Below, one piece after another: positions 1-7,475 of a DNA stretch of 10,000 nucleotides (within the stretch, counting starts at the first letter, position 1; each line of letters starts with the position of its first letter). The position numbers and the translations under genes are program-made. The notes under the pieces were generated by a model. It made no database searches. It saw nothing but the letters and a program-made list of their open reading frames with translations, and was not told the origin of the DNA. Source of the stretch: Chloroflexota bacterium (GTDB lineage: Bacteria > Chloroflexota > Anaerolineae > Anaerolineales > Villigracilaceae); NCBI GenBank assembly GCA_020217065.1, contig JAIWOB010000122.1, positions 1 through 10,000 on the forward strand, in the 5' to 3' direction.

Positions 1-275
1 TCCGCCTGCCAGTTGGCGCAACCGCTTTTCGACAGATTTTCACGGCAGACTCTCAGCATTGCCTCCGAAATATCGAAGGCGCGGACAAATTTTACCAGTG
101 GAGACAGGAGACAGGCGAAACGCCCGGTGCCGGCGCCGATGTCGTAAACCGTCAGGTTTTCGAGGGGCGCGATTTCCCGCAGCGCCTTTAGAATATTTCC
201 TTGATAATCTTCGCGGGCAATCAACGCCTGGTATTCGTTCGCTTTCGTTCGGTAGATTTCTTCTTGGGTGGGCAT
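1..275 (-). CDS. Class I SAM-dependent methyltransferase, N-terminal part (cut by window edge)
   Basis: Only the first 91 or so residues are visible; the 3' end lies beyond base 1. The protein begins MPTQEEIYRTKANEYQALIA. Residues 44-53 read YDIGAGTGRF, the glycine-rich motif I that binds S-adenosylmethionine in Rossmann-fold methyltransferases. About 15 residues later an FDIS motif (D68) ends the second strand, where the acidic residue normally contacts the ribose hydroxyls of SAM. The N-terminal pattern (Y, EYQ, then a helix before motif I) suits the small-molecule methyltransferase 11/25 type. The substrate cannot be told because the specificity region is off the window. The ATG at 273-275 has no Shine-Dalgarno sequence and sits six bases downstream of a minus-strand TATAAT, so the message is probably leaderless. 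The family is seen directly; the substrate is unknown. Confidence 0.85.
   Translation of the reverse strand, partial: MPTQEEIYRTKANEYQALIAREDYQGNILKALREIAPLENLTVYDIGAGTGRFACLLSPLVKFVRAFDISEAMLRVCRENLSKSGCANWQA
4..17 (+). repeat. 14-base motif with a near copy at 7667-7680
   Basis: GCCTGCCAGTTGGC here and GCCTGTCAGTTGGC at 7667-7680 differ at one base. The copy here is inside the methyltransferase gene; the other is the core of the dyad before the acidic small gene. Two copies in 10 kb could mark a dispersed repeat or be chance. Confidence 0.3.
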
Positions 276-281
276 AGAGCC

Positions 282-289
282 ATTATAAT
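282..289. promoter_or_regulatory. Palindromic bidirectional -10 element (ATTATAAT) for two divergent leaderless genes
   Basis: The octamer ATTATAAT is its own reverse complement and so contains a perfect TATAAT on each strand (284-289 on plus, 287-282 on minus). Exactly six bases separate it from the ATG at 296 on the right and six from the ATG at 275 on the left. A -10 box six or so bases before the start codon places the transcription start on or next to the A of ATG, the usual layout of leaderless genes. Neither start has a purine-rich ribosome binding site. No good -35 box is seen at the expected distance on either strand. The geometry is read directly from the sequence; promoter activity is inferred. 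Confidence 0.7.
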
Positions 290-295
290 AGAACC

Positions 296-772
296 ATGCT
301 CTCTCTTTCTCCTTCCGCCCAAAAAATCCAAAATTTGCTGAATGAACTTGGCTACCCTTACGCCGTTATCGAGAGTCTCGAATCCACGCGCACTGCGCAG
401 GAGGCTGCCGACCGCGCAGGTTGTCAGCTGGGACAAATTGTCAAATCGCTCATCTTTCGAGGAAAGACCAGCGGCAAGCCGATTCTTGTCCTCACCAGCG
501 GAGCCAACCGCGTGGACGAAAAGCGCATCAGCGAATACGCGGGCGAGCCCATCGCCCGCGCCGACGCCGATTTCGTGCGGGCTGCGACAGGTTTTGCCAT
601 TGGGGGGGTGCCGCCCATCGGTCATGTCCAAAAGATGGAAACCTATCTTGACGAAGACTTCCTGGTTTTCGAAACGGTCTGGGCGGCGGCGGGAACGCCA
701 AACGCCATTTTCGAGCTAAAAACCGAAGACTTGAAAAAAATGACGGGGGCGGTTGTAGCGCGGGTGAAATAA
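296..772 (+). CDS. YbaK/EbsC-family aminoacyl-tRNA deacylase (trans-editing type)
   Basis: A 158-residue protein of the YbaK/ProX fold (aminoacyl-tRNA synthetase-associated domain), the usual length for the stand-alone form. These cytoplasmic enzymes hydrolyse mischarged aminoacyl-tRNAs, for example Cys-tRNA(Pro) or Ala-tRNA(Pro). Visible family blocks are IVKSLIF with the conserved lysine K50, GANRVDEKRI, then GFAIGGVPPIGH (the glycine-rich loop of the active site), and AGTPNAIFEL near the C-terminus. An N-terminal helix precedes the domain. The exact tRNA substrate cannot be assigned from sequence alone. The ATG at 296 has no Shine-Dalgarno sequence but follows a TATAAT by six bases, so initiation is probably leaderless. 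Its stop codon overlaps the next start as TAATG, indicating translational coupling. It could equally be labelled YbaK, YeaK or ProXp-like. Confidence 0.9.
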   Translation: MLSLSPSAQKIQNLLNELGYPYAVIESLESTRTAQEAADRAGCQLGQIVKSLIFRGKTSGKPILVLTSGANRVDEKRISEYAGEPIARADADFVRAATGFAIGGVPPIGHVQKMETYLDEDFLVFETVWAAAGTPNAIFELKTEDLKKMTGAVVARVK

Positions 773-1224
773 TGCTGGAAGAAATTTATAATCACCTCCA
801 GTTGAGCGAAATGCTACATAGCGGCGGAATGCCTACGCTGGCGCAAATCGCTTCGCTCGCCGCAGACGGCGTGCAGGTAGTCGTCAATCTCGCTACGCCA
901 AAATCCGAAAGTTGGATACCCAACGAAAGGGAGCTGGTCGAAGCGCAGGGCGTCGCGTATTACAACATCCCCGTAGACTGGGATAATCCCACTCTGGAAG
1001 ACCTGAACAAATTCGCCGCCGTCATGGATAAACATCGCAGCGAAAAGATACTCGTTCACTGTCAGGCGAATTACCGCGCCACGGGTTTTATCGCCTTGTA
1101 TCGAGTCAGCCGCCTCGGCTGGTCGGAAGAAAACGCCTTCAGAGAGTTGAAGAAAATCTGGAATCCCGCCGAATATCCCATCTGGCAAAAATTCATCGAA
1201 AAGAGCCTGCGGGCGCAGTCCTGA
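772..1224 (+). CDS. Small protein-tyrosine-phosphatase-like protein with an unusual CX4R loop
   Basis: A 150-residue cytoplasmic protein resembling the dual-specificity/tyrosine phosphatase-like families (including DUF442-type proteins). The N-terminal half has the typical start: a helix with a GGMPT segment (18-22), then VQVVVNLATPKSE (34-46), where these proteins read out a 'vxnLr' strand. A candidate general-acid segment, PVDWDNP, contains D69 and D71. The catalytic-loop equivalent is VHCQANYRATGF at 95-106, with C97 as nucleophile and R102 as the phosphate-binding arginine. Only four residues lie between Cys and Arg; canonical phosphatases have five (HCX5R), so activity is uncertain. The start codon overlaps the stop of the YbaK-like gene by one base, so the two are probably translated together. 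The substrate is unknown. Confidence 0.78.
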   Translation: MLEEIYNHLQLSEMLHSGGMPTLAQIASLAADGVQVVVNLATPKSESWIPNERELVEAQGVAYYNIPVDWDNPTLEDLNKFAAVMDKHRSEKILVHCQANYRATGFIALYRVSRLGWSEENAFRELKKIWNPAEYPIWQKFIEKSLRAQS

Positions 1225-1239
1225 ACAAGGAGCGGCTTT

Positions 1240-1977
1240 ATGGAAAAATATTTCGACGTTGTATATCAGGGAGAACCGTTTCAGCTTTTTGGGCTTCCGC
1301 ATCTCATTGCGATTGGCGTCATCTCGCTTGGCTGCTTATCCTACTTTTACTTTCGCAAAGCGTGGGGCGAACGCGAAAAGAAAAGGATGCGCTGGGCGTT
1401 CGCTATCGCCATTTTCATTTCGGAATCGTCCCTGCACGTCTGGTCGCTTTATTGGGGCGTCTGGAACGTCCAAACCATGCTTCCGCTCCACGCTTGCAGC
1501 GTAGTCATCTGGCTTTCAATTTACATGCTGCTGACGAAAAATTACGCCATTTACGAATGGGTGTATTTTCTTGGTTTGGGCGGGGCAATGCAAGCCGTCC
1601 TCACGCCCGCCGACGCCGCCGCATATAACTTTCCCCATTTCCGCATTATGCAGACTTTCGTTTCGCACGGATTGCTTATCAACATCGCCGTTTACATGAC
1701 CGTGGTCGAAGGTTTTCGCCCCACCTGGCAGTCCTTCAAGCGTATCTTCATCTGGCTTAACATTTACATGGTCGCAATTTTTTTCCTCAACATCGCCATC
1801 GGCAGCAATTATCTTTTTGTCGCCGGCAAACCGGACTTCCCGACCCTGCTCGACGCGCTCGCTCCCTGGCCCTGGTATATTCTTGAGCTTGAAGTTATCG
1901 GATTCGCCGTTTTCTTTATCCTATACATTCCGTTTCTAGTGAAAGACCTGCGCGCCAGGAAGGAACAACCCGCTTAG
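1240..1977 (+). CDS. TIGR02206/YwaF-type integral membrane protein, seven helices
   Basis: A 245-residue hydrophobic protein that I place in the TIGR02206 family (YwaF, TP0381), related to the eukaryotic TMEM164 group. Seven membrane segments can be drawn at about 19-38, 50-72, 82-99, 104-122, 137-157, 170-188 and 214-235. Family-like features are the LPLHACS segment at 81-87 (conserved His84 and Cys86 at the head of helix 3), GLGGAMQAVLTP at 112-123, and a histidine in VSHG at 141-144. The C-terminus is basic (KDLRARKE), fitting a cytoplasmic end. Eukaryotic TMEM164 has been described as an acyltransferase; no function is established for bacterial members that I can name, so none is assigned. 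It has a good ribosome binding site, AAGGAG at 1227-1232, and begins 15 bases after the phosphatase-like gene, suggesting co-transcription. Confidence 0.8.
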   Translation: MEKYFDVVYQGEPFQLFGLPHLIAIGVISLGCLSYFYFRKAWGEREKKRMRWAFAIAIFISESSLHVWSLYWGVWNVQTMLPLHACSVVIWLSIYMLLTKNYAIYEWVYFLGLGGAMQAVLTPADAAAYNFPHFRIMQTFVSHGLLINIAVYMTVVEGFRPTWQSFKRIFIWLNIYMVAIFFLNIAIGSNYLFVAGKPDFPTLLDALAPWPWYILELEVIGFAVFFILYIPFLVKDLRARKEQPA

Positions 1978-2048
1978 TCTGTTTGGGCGGGGTGACAAAA
2001 AAGTCCATTGGCGTTAGACTCGCCTAAACAATATTGAAGGAAAAACCA

Positions 2049-2900
2049 ATGAACAAAAAATTTGCGGCGTTTATCATCCTGCTTCTGGGGACTCTCGCGT
2101 GCGGCGCGCTTACCCCCGCCGCGCCCGCTCAGCCCGGCGTAGAGACTGTCGTCGTCGCCACGTTTCAAGCGTTGACCGCGGCGGCGCCTACAGAGGCTGC
2201 GGGCAACGGGAATATAGTTTCGGCGAACAATATTTATTTCGTCGTCCCACCGGAAATCGGCGGCGGCGCTCGAGCGGAAACCGTTCAAGCGGTCGCTTCT
2301 TCTGACGAAACACCCTGGTGGGAAATTGCGCCCGCTCACCATAAATACCATATCGAGGGCTACCCATTGTCGGGGACGTTTCACACGGCGACTGTTTACG
2401 TCTACCCGGTGAACGAATACCTTCAAATCAACGCCGACATGGCTGAGCCGTTTAACGCGCTCAAAGGAATCATCGCCGGGCAGCCCATACCAGAAAACAT
2501 CCCTTTCCTGCCGGCTTTCCCCGCCGCGCAAATGTTTCATTCCAACGAAAAAATTTTGGAGTTTCAAAACGGAAAAGGAATCCGCTTTCTGACGCAGTAC
2601 GGACAAGCGCCCTACCCCATCAATAATGAAAGCCTGTTTTACACCTTTCAGGGAATGACGAACGACGGCGCGCGCTATGTCGCGGCGATTCTGCCCATTC
2701 AAGCCCCGTTTTTGCCGGCGAACGGAAACCCCGACACGCCCCTGCCAACAGACGGCGTCCCCTTTGACTGGGAAAACCTTGAGAACACCCAGCAGCACTT
2801 CAATTTAGTAAAGGATAAATTGAACGCCGCCGACCCGCAAATTTTTACCCCGCCCCTCGAAAGCCTCGACGCCTTGATACGCTCCATCAAAATCGAGTAA
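2049..2900 (+). CDS. Secreted lipoprotein of unknown function
   Basis: A 283-residue protein with a lipoprotein signal: MNKK, a hydrophobic stretch, then the lipobox GTLAC with Cys18 as the lipidated residue. It should be anchored outside the cytoplasmic membrane. Residues 19-55 form an Ala/Pro/Thr-rich linker. The folded part (about 56-283) begins with NIYFVVPPEIG and includes WWEIAPAHHKYHIEGYP and a run of short beta-like segments. I recognise no domain. A TTG five codons upstream (2034) is in frame, but it would place the ribosome binding site AAGGAAAA (2037-2044) inside the gene and weaken the signal peptide, so the ATG at 2049 is chosen. The linker resembles that of the lipoprotein at 4820, suggesting a shared style of surface protein. 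It lies 71 bases after the membrane protein gene and 36 bases before the GGDEF-like gene. Confidence 0.85.
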   Translation: MNKKFAAFIILLLGTLACGALTPAAPAQPGVETVVVATFQALTAAAPTEAAGNGNIVSANNIYFVVPPEIGGGARAETVQAVASSDETPWWEIAPAHHKYHIEGYPLSGTFHTATVYVYPVNEYLQINADMAEPFNALKGIIAGQPIPENIPFLPAFPAAQMFHSNEKILEFQNGKGIRFLTQYGQAPYPINNESLFYTFQGMTNDGARYVAAILPIQAPFLPANGNPDTPLPTDGVPFDWENLENTQQHFNLVKDKLNAADPQIFTPPLESLDALIRSIKIE

Positions 2901-2936
2901 TCGTTTACAAAGGACCTGCGGAGAAAGGAGAGGTTT

Positions 2937-3416
2937 ATGACGCTCAAGGATACCGCCGAAGATGTGTATAACATAGACGTATTCCAAGTGTTGTTGAAAT
3001 ATGAAATCGAACGCTCCAAACGCTACCCTTGTCCGCTGACTTTGCTTCAAATTGAAACGAATCCCGCCGCCGTCAATCCGCAAACCTTGAAAGCCGCGCC
3101 GCTGATTTTCGCCTCCGCCCTCAGCGCTCACCTTCGCGCGGCGGATATTCCCGCGCGAACGGGCAATCTATTTACCGTTCTGCTTACAAACGCGGACCGT
3201 CACGGCGCGCAGGCGGTATGCGAAAGACTGCTGTCGGTTTTCAAAAATAAACTGGAAGACGGCGCGGGAAACTCCATCGCGTTTTCTCTTCAAATTGGGG
3301 CGACTTCACACCCCGGCGGAGAAACCCTTGATATGGAGAAATTAATTCAAAAAACCGAAGAGGCGCTGCAACAAGCAAAGAAAAAAGGGCAAAACGTCTG
3401 GGCGTTCTCCGCATAA
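2937..3416 (+). CDS. Stand-alone degenerate GGDEF-like domain protein
   Basis: A 159-residue cytoplasmic protein that can be laid along a single GGDEF (diguanylate cyclase) domain. DVFQVLLKYEIERSKRYPCPLTLLQIE (14-40) matches the opening helix and first strand, where active enzymes read 'RxxRxxxPLsLLllDiD'. LRAADIPARTGNLFTVLLTNAD (66-87) matches the segment containing the signature, and AFSLQIGATSHP plus EEALQQAKKKGQNVW match the final strand and helix. The GG(D/E)EF signature is replaced by G-N-L-F, one residue shorter and without the acidic metal ligand; the metal-binding Asp of the first strand is also absent (QIE). It is therefore very unlikely to make cyclic di-GMP. It may bind a nucleotide or a protein partner, or be a relic fold. 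It has a strong ribosome binding site, AAAGGAGAGG, ending three bases before ATG. The fold assignment is by pattern only. Confidence 0.7.
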   Translation: MTLKDTAEDVYNIDVFQVLLKYEIERSKRYPCPLTLLQIETNPAAVNPQTLKAAPLIFASALSAHLRAADIPARTGNLFTVLLTNADRHGAQAVCERLLSVFKNKLEDGAGNSIAFSLQIGATSHPGGETLDMEKLIQKTEEALQQAKKKGQNVWAFSA

Positions 3417-3441
3417 AACCAACCGAAAACGTCGAAAGAGC

Positions 3442-4800
3442 ATGAAACCAAACAATCTGAAAAACGCAAAATTCGCTAAAGCGGCGCAAAAAATGGCGTC
3501 CGAAATGGAGCGGTTATCCATTCCAGGCGCGGCAATCGGCGTTTACCACCAAAGCAGAGAATTCGCCGCCGGCTTCGGCGTGACCAGCGTCGAAAACCCA
3601 TTGCCCGTCACTCCAGATACGCTGTTCCAAATCGGCTCCATCACCAAGACCTTCACTGGAACGGCGTTAATGCAATTGGCGGAACAGGGAAAAATTGACC
3701 TGGACGCGCCCGTGCGAAAATACATCAAAGACCTCAAACTACGCGACGAAGACACGGCGAGACGCGTTACAACCCGTCATCTGCTAACGCACAGCGGCGG
3801 CTGGGTTGGAGACTACTTCAACAATTTTGGCGACGGCGACGACGCTCTTGCAAGAATGGTAAAAGACATCGCCAAACTTCCGCAAGTCACGCCGTTGGGG
3901 AAAATCTGGTCCTACAACAACGTCGGGTTCAATATCGCCGCCAGGACGCTGGAGGTTGTCGCGCGCAAACCTTATGAAAAAGCGATTCAAGACGCGTTGC
4001 TAGACCCGCTAAACATGAAAGCGACCTTCTTCTATCCAAACGATATTTTAATGACCCATCGCTTTGTCGTGGGACACTATCAAAAAGGGAAGAAAACGCT
4101 GGTTGCCCGCCCCTGGGCAATCGGACGGGCTGGCAATGGCGTGGGCGGAGCGGTGAGTTCAGTGAAAGATTTGCTCGCCTACGCCCGTTTTCACATGGGA
4201 GACGGCGGCGGAATTGCGGCGCGAGAAACCCTCGAAGCCATGCGAATCCCGCAAATCAGCATGGGCAGGCGCGGAGAAATGGGAATTACATGGTTCATCA
4301 GCCCCGCTTCGCCGCTGCGCTACAGCCACGGCGGAGCGACGCACGGACAGCAAGCCTTTTTTATGTTCATTCCAGAAAAAGACTTCGCGTTCTGCGTCCT
4401 CACCAACAGCGATAACGGAGGAGTTCTCAACGCAAACGTCGCGGAGTTTGTCCTCGATTTATACTGCAACATCAAGACGGAAACGCCAAAGCCGTACACT
4501 CTGTCCGCCGCCGAATTAAGAGAATTTACAGGCTCATATCGCATCGGCACGGAAGCGTTCGAATTGAAAGCCCGAGACGGTATGTTGATATATCATCCTA
4601 TCCCGCTGGGCGGTTTCCCAACTCCCGACACGCCGCCAGGACCCGCGCATCGTCCCGTGCGTATGGCGTTTTACGAAAAAGACCAAACCGTCGCGCTCGA
4701 CGAACCCATGAAGAACGCCCTCGGCGATTTTATCCGCAACGAAAAAGGGCGCGTAGAATTTTTCCGCATCGGCGGACGCGCCCATAAGAAAATCAAATAA
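3442..4800 (+). CDS. Beta-lactamase-fold serine hydrolase (class C/penicillin-binding-protein-like), cytoplasmic
   Basis: A 452-residue serine hydrolase of the beta-lactamase family (PF00144 type), which includes esterases, D-amino-acid peptidases and class C beta-lactamase relatives. The three active-site motifs are visible: S66-I-T-K69 (nucleophile and general base) in FQIGSITKTFTG, Y158-N-N160 in IWSYNNVGFN, and H296-G-G298 in YSHGGATHG, replacing the KTG of true beta-lactamases. The segments HLLTHSGG (113-120) and FIPEKDFAFCVLTNSDNGG are also typical. Residues from about 355 to 452 form a separate C-terminal domain, possibly of the DUF3471-like kind seen in this family. There is no signal peptide or membrane anchor, so the enzyme is predicted to be cytoplasmic, which argues against cell-wall hydrolysis. 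The ribosome binding site is weak (GAAAGAG at 3434-3440). The substrate is unknown, and antibiotic resistance should not be inferred. Confidence 0.88.
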   Translation: MKPNNLKNAKFAKAAQKMASEMERLSIPGAAIGVYHQSREFAAGFGVTSVENPLPVTPDTLFQIGSITKTFTGTALMQLAEQGKIDLDAPVRKYIKDLKLRDEDTARRVTTRHLLTHSGGWVGDYFNNFGDGDDALARMVKDIAKLPQVTPLGKIWSYNNVGFNIAARTLEVVARKPYEKAIQDALLDPLNMKATFFYPNDILMTHRFVVGHYQKGKKTLVARPWAIGRAGNGVGGAVSSVKDLLAYARFHMGDGGGIAARETLEAMRIPQISMGRRGEMGITWFISPASPLRYSHGGATHGQQAFFMFIPEKDFAFCVLTNSDNGGVLNANVAEFVLDLYCNIKTETPKPYTLSAAELREFTGSYRIGTEAFELKARDGMLIYHPIPLGGFPTPDTPPGPAHRPVRMAFYEKDQTVALDEPMKNALGDFIRNEKGRVEFFRIGGRAHKKIK

Positions 4801-4819
4801 TTTCAGCGCAAGGAAAAAC

Positions 4820-5536
4820 ATGCAAAAGGCTCTTATATTATCTCTAATAGTTGGAGTCTTTGTCGTCTCTTGTAATATGCCCGCAAACGGCGCCATGGAC
4901 CAAAAAGTCGCCACCGCCGCCGCCTTGACTGTCGAAGCGGCGCTGCAGGCTGAAGCGGCGCAAACGACGCCAACATCCCTTCCGCCAACCGCAACCCAAG
5001 TCAGTACGCCGACCTTTACGCAGCCGGTCATCAGCGTAGGCGACGTCATTAATTGCCGCAAAGGTCCCGGCACAAGTTACGAACGCATCACTCAAATCAT
5101 GCCTGGCGAAACGGTCAATATCGTCGGTTTCTTTCCGCCGAATTACTGGGTGGTCGCCAGCAAAGAAGGAGAGTGCTGGCTTTCGGGAGAATTCACCACG
5201 CCCGCCGGCAGTTTTGCGGCTGTGCCAACCGTCACTGCGCCGCCCACCCCGCAGGGAGGAGCGCCCAAAGCCGCGACTTTCCCCAAAAACGGCTGGACGT
5301 TCTATTGCTATAGCGGTCAAGCCGACATTACTTTGAGCTGGAACGATAACGCCAACAACGAGTCGGGCTATCGTATCTTGAGAAATGGGGAAGCCATCGC
5401 AGAGCTGCCCGCGAATTCCACCTACTTCGCCGAGACCATCTCGCTACTCTCCGGACAAAGCGCAGCCTATCAAATTCAGGCGTATAACAGCGCGGGAGAA
5501 AGCGTTAGCGCAACCGCAAACATCGCCTGCCCGTAA
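4820..5536 (+). CDS. Secreted lipoprotein with SH3b and fibronectin-III-like domains
   Basis: A 238-residue lipoprotein: signal peptide with lipobox VVSC (Cys18), an Ala/Glu-rich then Thr/Pro-rich linker (about 26-70), and two domains. Residues 70-127 form a bacterial SH3 (SH3b) domain with the usual INCRKGPGTSYERI start and PGETVNIVG turn; such domains often bind cell-wall peptides or glycans. Residues about 155-237 look like a fibronectin type III domain (ITLSWNDNANNESGYRILRNG, then YQIQAYNSAGES). Cysteines come in candidate pairs: C79 with C119 in SH3b, and C163 with C237 bracketing the Fn3-like part. They may form disulfides outside the cell. Its ribosome binding site AAGGAAAA (4810-4817) is the same as that of the lipoprotein at 2049. 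It is the last gene of the plus-strand series, followed by a strong hairpin. The precise ligand is unknown. Confidence 0.85.
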   Translation: MQKALILSLIVGVFVVSCNMPANGAMDQKVATAAALTVEAALQAEAAQTTPTSLPPTATQVSTPTFTQPVISVGDVINCRKGPGTSYERITQIMPGETVNIVGFFPPNYWVVASKEGECWLSGEFTTPAGSFAAVPTVTAPPTPQGGAPKAATFPKNGWTFYCYSGQADITLSWNDNANNESGYRILRNGEAIAELPANSTYFAETISLLSGQSAAYQIQAYNSAGESVSATANIACP

Positions 5537-5558
5537 AAGGCGGCGTCGCTCAACAAAA

Positions 5559-5598
5559 AAACGTCCCGAAGGTTTTACAGTCAACCTTCGGGACGTTT
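5559..5598. terminator. Intrinsic terminator shared by convergent genes (lipoprotein and typA)
   Basis: A perfect 16-bp inverted repeat: left arm 5559-5574 (AAACGTCCCGAAGGTT), an 8-base loop, right arm 5583-5598. On the minus strand the stem is followed by a run of seven T's, a strong intrinsic terminator just past the typA stop codon. On the plus strand the tail is TTT then GAAGTTATT, weaker but still likely to stop the upstream lipoprotein transcript. The hairpin fills most of the 66-bp gap between the two stop codons. Confidence 0.92.
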
Positions 5599-5602
5599 GA
5601 AG

Positions 5603-7462
5603 TTATTCCTCTCCAAACTGTTCTTTTGCTTTCTTGGCTTGCTTGCCGCGTTCCTCCGTGGATAAAATCCGCTTGCGAATGCGATAGTTTTCGGGGGTCA
5701 CTTCCAGCAGTTCGTCGTCCGCAAGATATTCGATGGCTTCGTCCAAACTCATCTGACGCGGCGGGGTAAGGCGGATTTCCATGTCGCCGCGGGCGGCGCG
5801 AATGTTGGTCAAATGTTTCTTTTTGCAAACATTAACGGCAATGTCGGAGCCGCGCGCGTTTTCGCCAACCACCATGCCCTCATAGACTTCAACGCCCGGA
5901 CCAACGAACAGAACGCCGCGCTCTTCGGCGGATTTGAGAGCGTAAGCGGTGGTTACGCCCGTTTCCCAGGCGACAAGCGAGCCATTGGAGCGCGAAGAAA
6001 TAGGACCCGCCAATTCGTCGTAGCCGTGAAAAACCGTGTGCATCACGCCCTCGCCGCGGGTGGATGTCAAAAATTGATAACGAAATCCAAGCAAACCGCG
6101 CGTAGGGACAATATAGACAATGCGCGTCATCCCCTGCCCCGCGTCGTGCATCTCGGTCATCTTACCCCGGCGGCTGCCCAGCATTTCAACCACCACGCCG
6201 ACAGTATCGGCGCTGGTCTCGATATGCACTTCTTCATAAGGTTCCAACAGGGCGCCGTCGTCTGCGCGGTGATAAATCACCTCAGGGCGCGAAACCTGGA
6301 ACTCATATCCCTCGCGGCGCATGGTCTCAATCAGAATTCCTAAATGCAACTCGCCGCGCCCGGAGACCAAAAAATTTTCCGCCGAATCCGTATCCTCGAC
6401 GCGCAGCGCGACATTGGTGCGGAGCTCGTCGTATAAACGTTCGCGGAGTTTGCGCGACGTTCCCCAACGCCCCTCTCTGCCCGCAAAAGGAGAGGTGTTG
6501 ACTCCAAAGGTCATGCGGACGGTTGGCTCTTCGACTCTAATCGTCGGCAGGGGAATTGGGTTTGCCGGGTCGGCAAGGGTCTCGCCAATGGCAATGCCAT
6601 CCAGCCCAGCCAGGGAGATGATGTCGCCCGCCGAAACGCTTTCCACTTCGACCTTTTTCAGCCCCTGAAAAGTGTAAAGATAACGGGCGCTCTCAGGCGA
6701 AATCGAGCCGTCTAATTTAATGCGCGCCAGTTTTTGCCCGGCTTGAATCTTCCCCGCAAAAAGCCGTCCGATGGCTGTCACGCCGCGATAATCGTCGTAT
6801 CCCAGCATCGTAACAAGCATTTGGGTTGGAGCGTCGGCATCCACTTTCGGCGGCGGAATATGTCTCAGAATCGCCTCGAAAAGAGGCTGGAGGTCGGGAC
6901 CTAAGTCCGGAGTCAAACCAGCCCTGCCCGCCGTCGCTTGAGCGTAGATAACGGGAAAGTCCGCCTGTTCTTCGGTCGCCCCCAGTTCGATAAACAAATC
7001 GAACGTTTCATTAAGAACGCGTCCGGGTTCGGCGTCCTTGCGGTCTATTTTATTGATGACTACGATGGCTTTATGCCCCATGGAGAGGGCTTTCTTCAAA
7101 ACAAAGCGGGTTTGCGGCATGGGGCCTTCCGCCGCGTCAACCAGCAGCAGAACTCCGTCCACCATGTTCATCACACGCTCCACCTCGCCGCCAAAGTCGG
7201 CATGACCGGGCGTGTCCACAATGTTGATTTTTACTCTTTGCCCGGTGTCTGGGTCGTTGAGGGAAATGGCGGTGTTTTTAGCGAGGATAGTAATGCCGCG
7301 CTCGCGCTCCAAGTCGTTGGAATCCATCACCCGCTCGGCAATCTGCTGGTTCTCGCGGAAAGTGTGAGACTGGCGCAGGAGGTAATCTACAAGGGTGGTC
7401 TTCCCATGGTCTACATGGGCAATGATGGCGATATTTCTGAGGTCGGTTCTTTCGACTAACAT
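5603..7462 (-). CDS. typA: Translational GTPase TypA/BipA
   Basis: A 619-residue translation-factor GTPase, close to the usual 605-620 for TypA/BipA. It binds the ribosome at the elongation factor G site and supports ribosome assembly and growth under stress such as cold. The G domain shows G1 AHVDHGKT (15-22), switch I RERGIT (53-58), G3 DTPGH (83-87) and G4 NKID (137-140). A beta-barrel domain follows (about 205-300), then two EF-G-like domains; the TypA-specific C-terminal region includes PTRGLLGFR and [14 protein letters not shown]. The start is the ATG at 7460-7462, giving the conserved N-terminus [20 protein letters not shown]. The frame stays open for about 114 further codons, but that stretch has no family similarity and crosses a terminator-like hairpin. 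A weak AAGAGA lies seven bases before ATG. The gene ends at the shared hairpin. Confidence 0.97.
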   Translation of the reverse strand: MLVERTDLRNIAIIAHVDHGKTTLVDYLLRQSHTFRENQQIAERVMDSNDLERERGITILAKNTAISLNDPDTGQRVKINIVDTPGHADFGGEVERVMNMVDGVLLLVDAAEGPMPQTRFVLKKALSMGHKAIVVINKIDRKDAEPGRVLNETFDLFIELGATEEQADFPVIYAQATAGRAGLTPDLGPDLQPLFEAILRHIPPPKVDADAPTQMLVTMLGYDDYRGVTAIGRLFAGKIQAGQKLARIKLDGSISPESARYLYTFQGLKKVEVESVSAGDIISLAGLDGIAIGETLADPANPIPLPTIRVEEPTVRMTFGVNTSPFAGREGRWGTSRKLRERLYDELRTNVALRVEDTDSAENFLVSGRGELHLGILIETMRREGYEFQVSRPEVIYHRADDGALLEPYEEVHIETSADTVGVVVEMLGSRRGKMTEMHDAGQGMTRIVYIVPTRGLLGFRYQFLTSTRGEGVMHTVFHGYDELAGPISSRSNGSLVAWETGVTTAYALKSAEERGVLFVGPGVEVYEGMVVGENARGSDIAVNVCKKKHLTNIRAARGDMEIRLTPPRQMSLDEAIEYLADDELLEVTPENYRIRKRILSTEERGKQAKKAKEQFGEE

Positions 7463-7475
7463 AGATTCTCTTTTC

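Noticed and set aside
221..631. Minus-strand open frame of 136 codons across the methyltransferase start and the YbaK-like gene
   Set aside because: It is antisense to the YbaK-like gene and overlaps the divergent promoter; its composition is not protein-like.
1994..2004. Possible terminator or hairpin (GAC-A6-GTC) after the membrane protein gene
   Set aside because: The stem is only three or four base pairs with no T run, too weak to support.
2008..2036. Possible promoter TTGGCG with an AT-rich -10 before the lipoprotein at 2049
   Set aside because: No -10 box with acceptable match sits at 16-18 bases spacing; only TAAACA and CAATAT at short spacing.
5813..7459. Several plus-strand open frames of 115-176 codons within typA
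   Set aside because: They are antisense to a highly conserved gene and have no ribosome binding site or recognisable motif.
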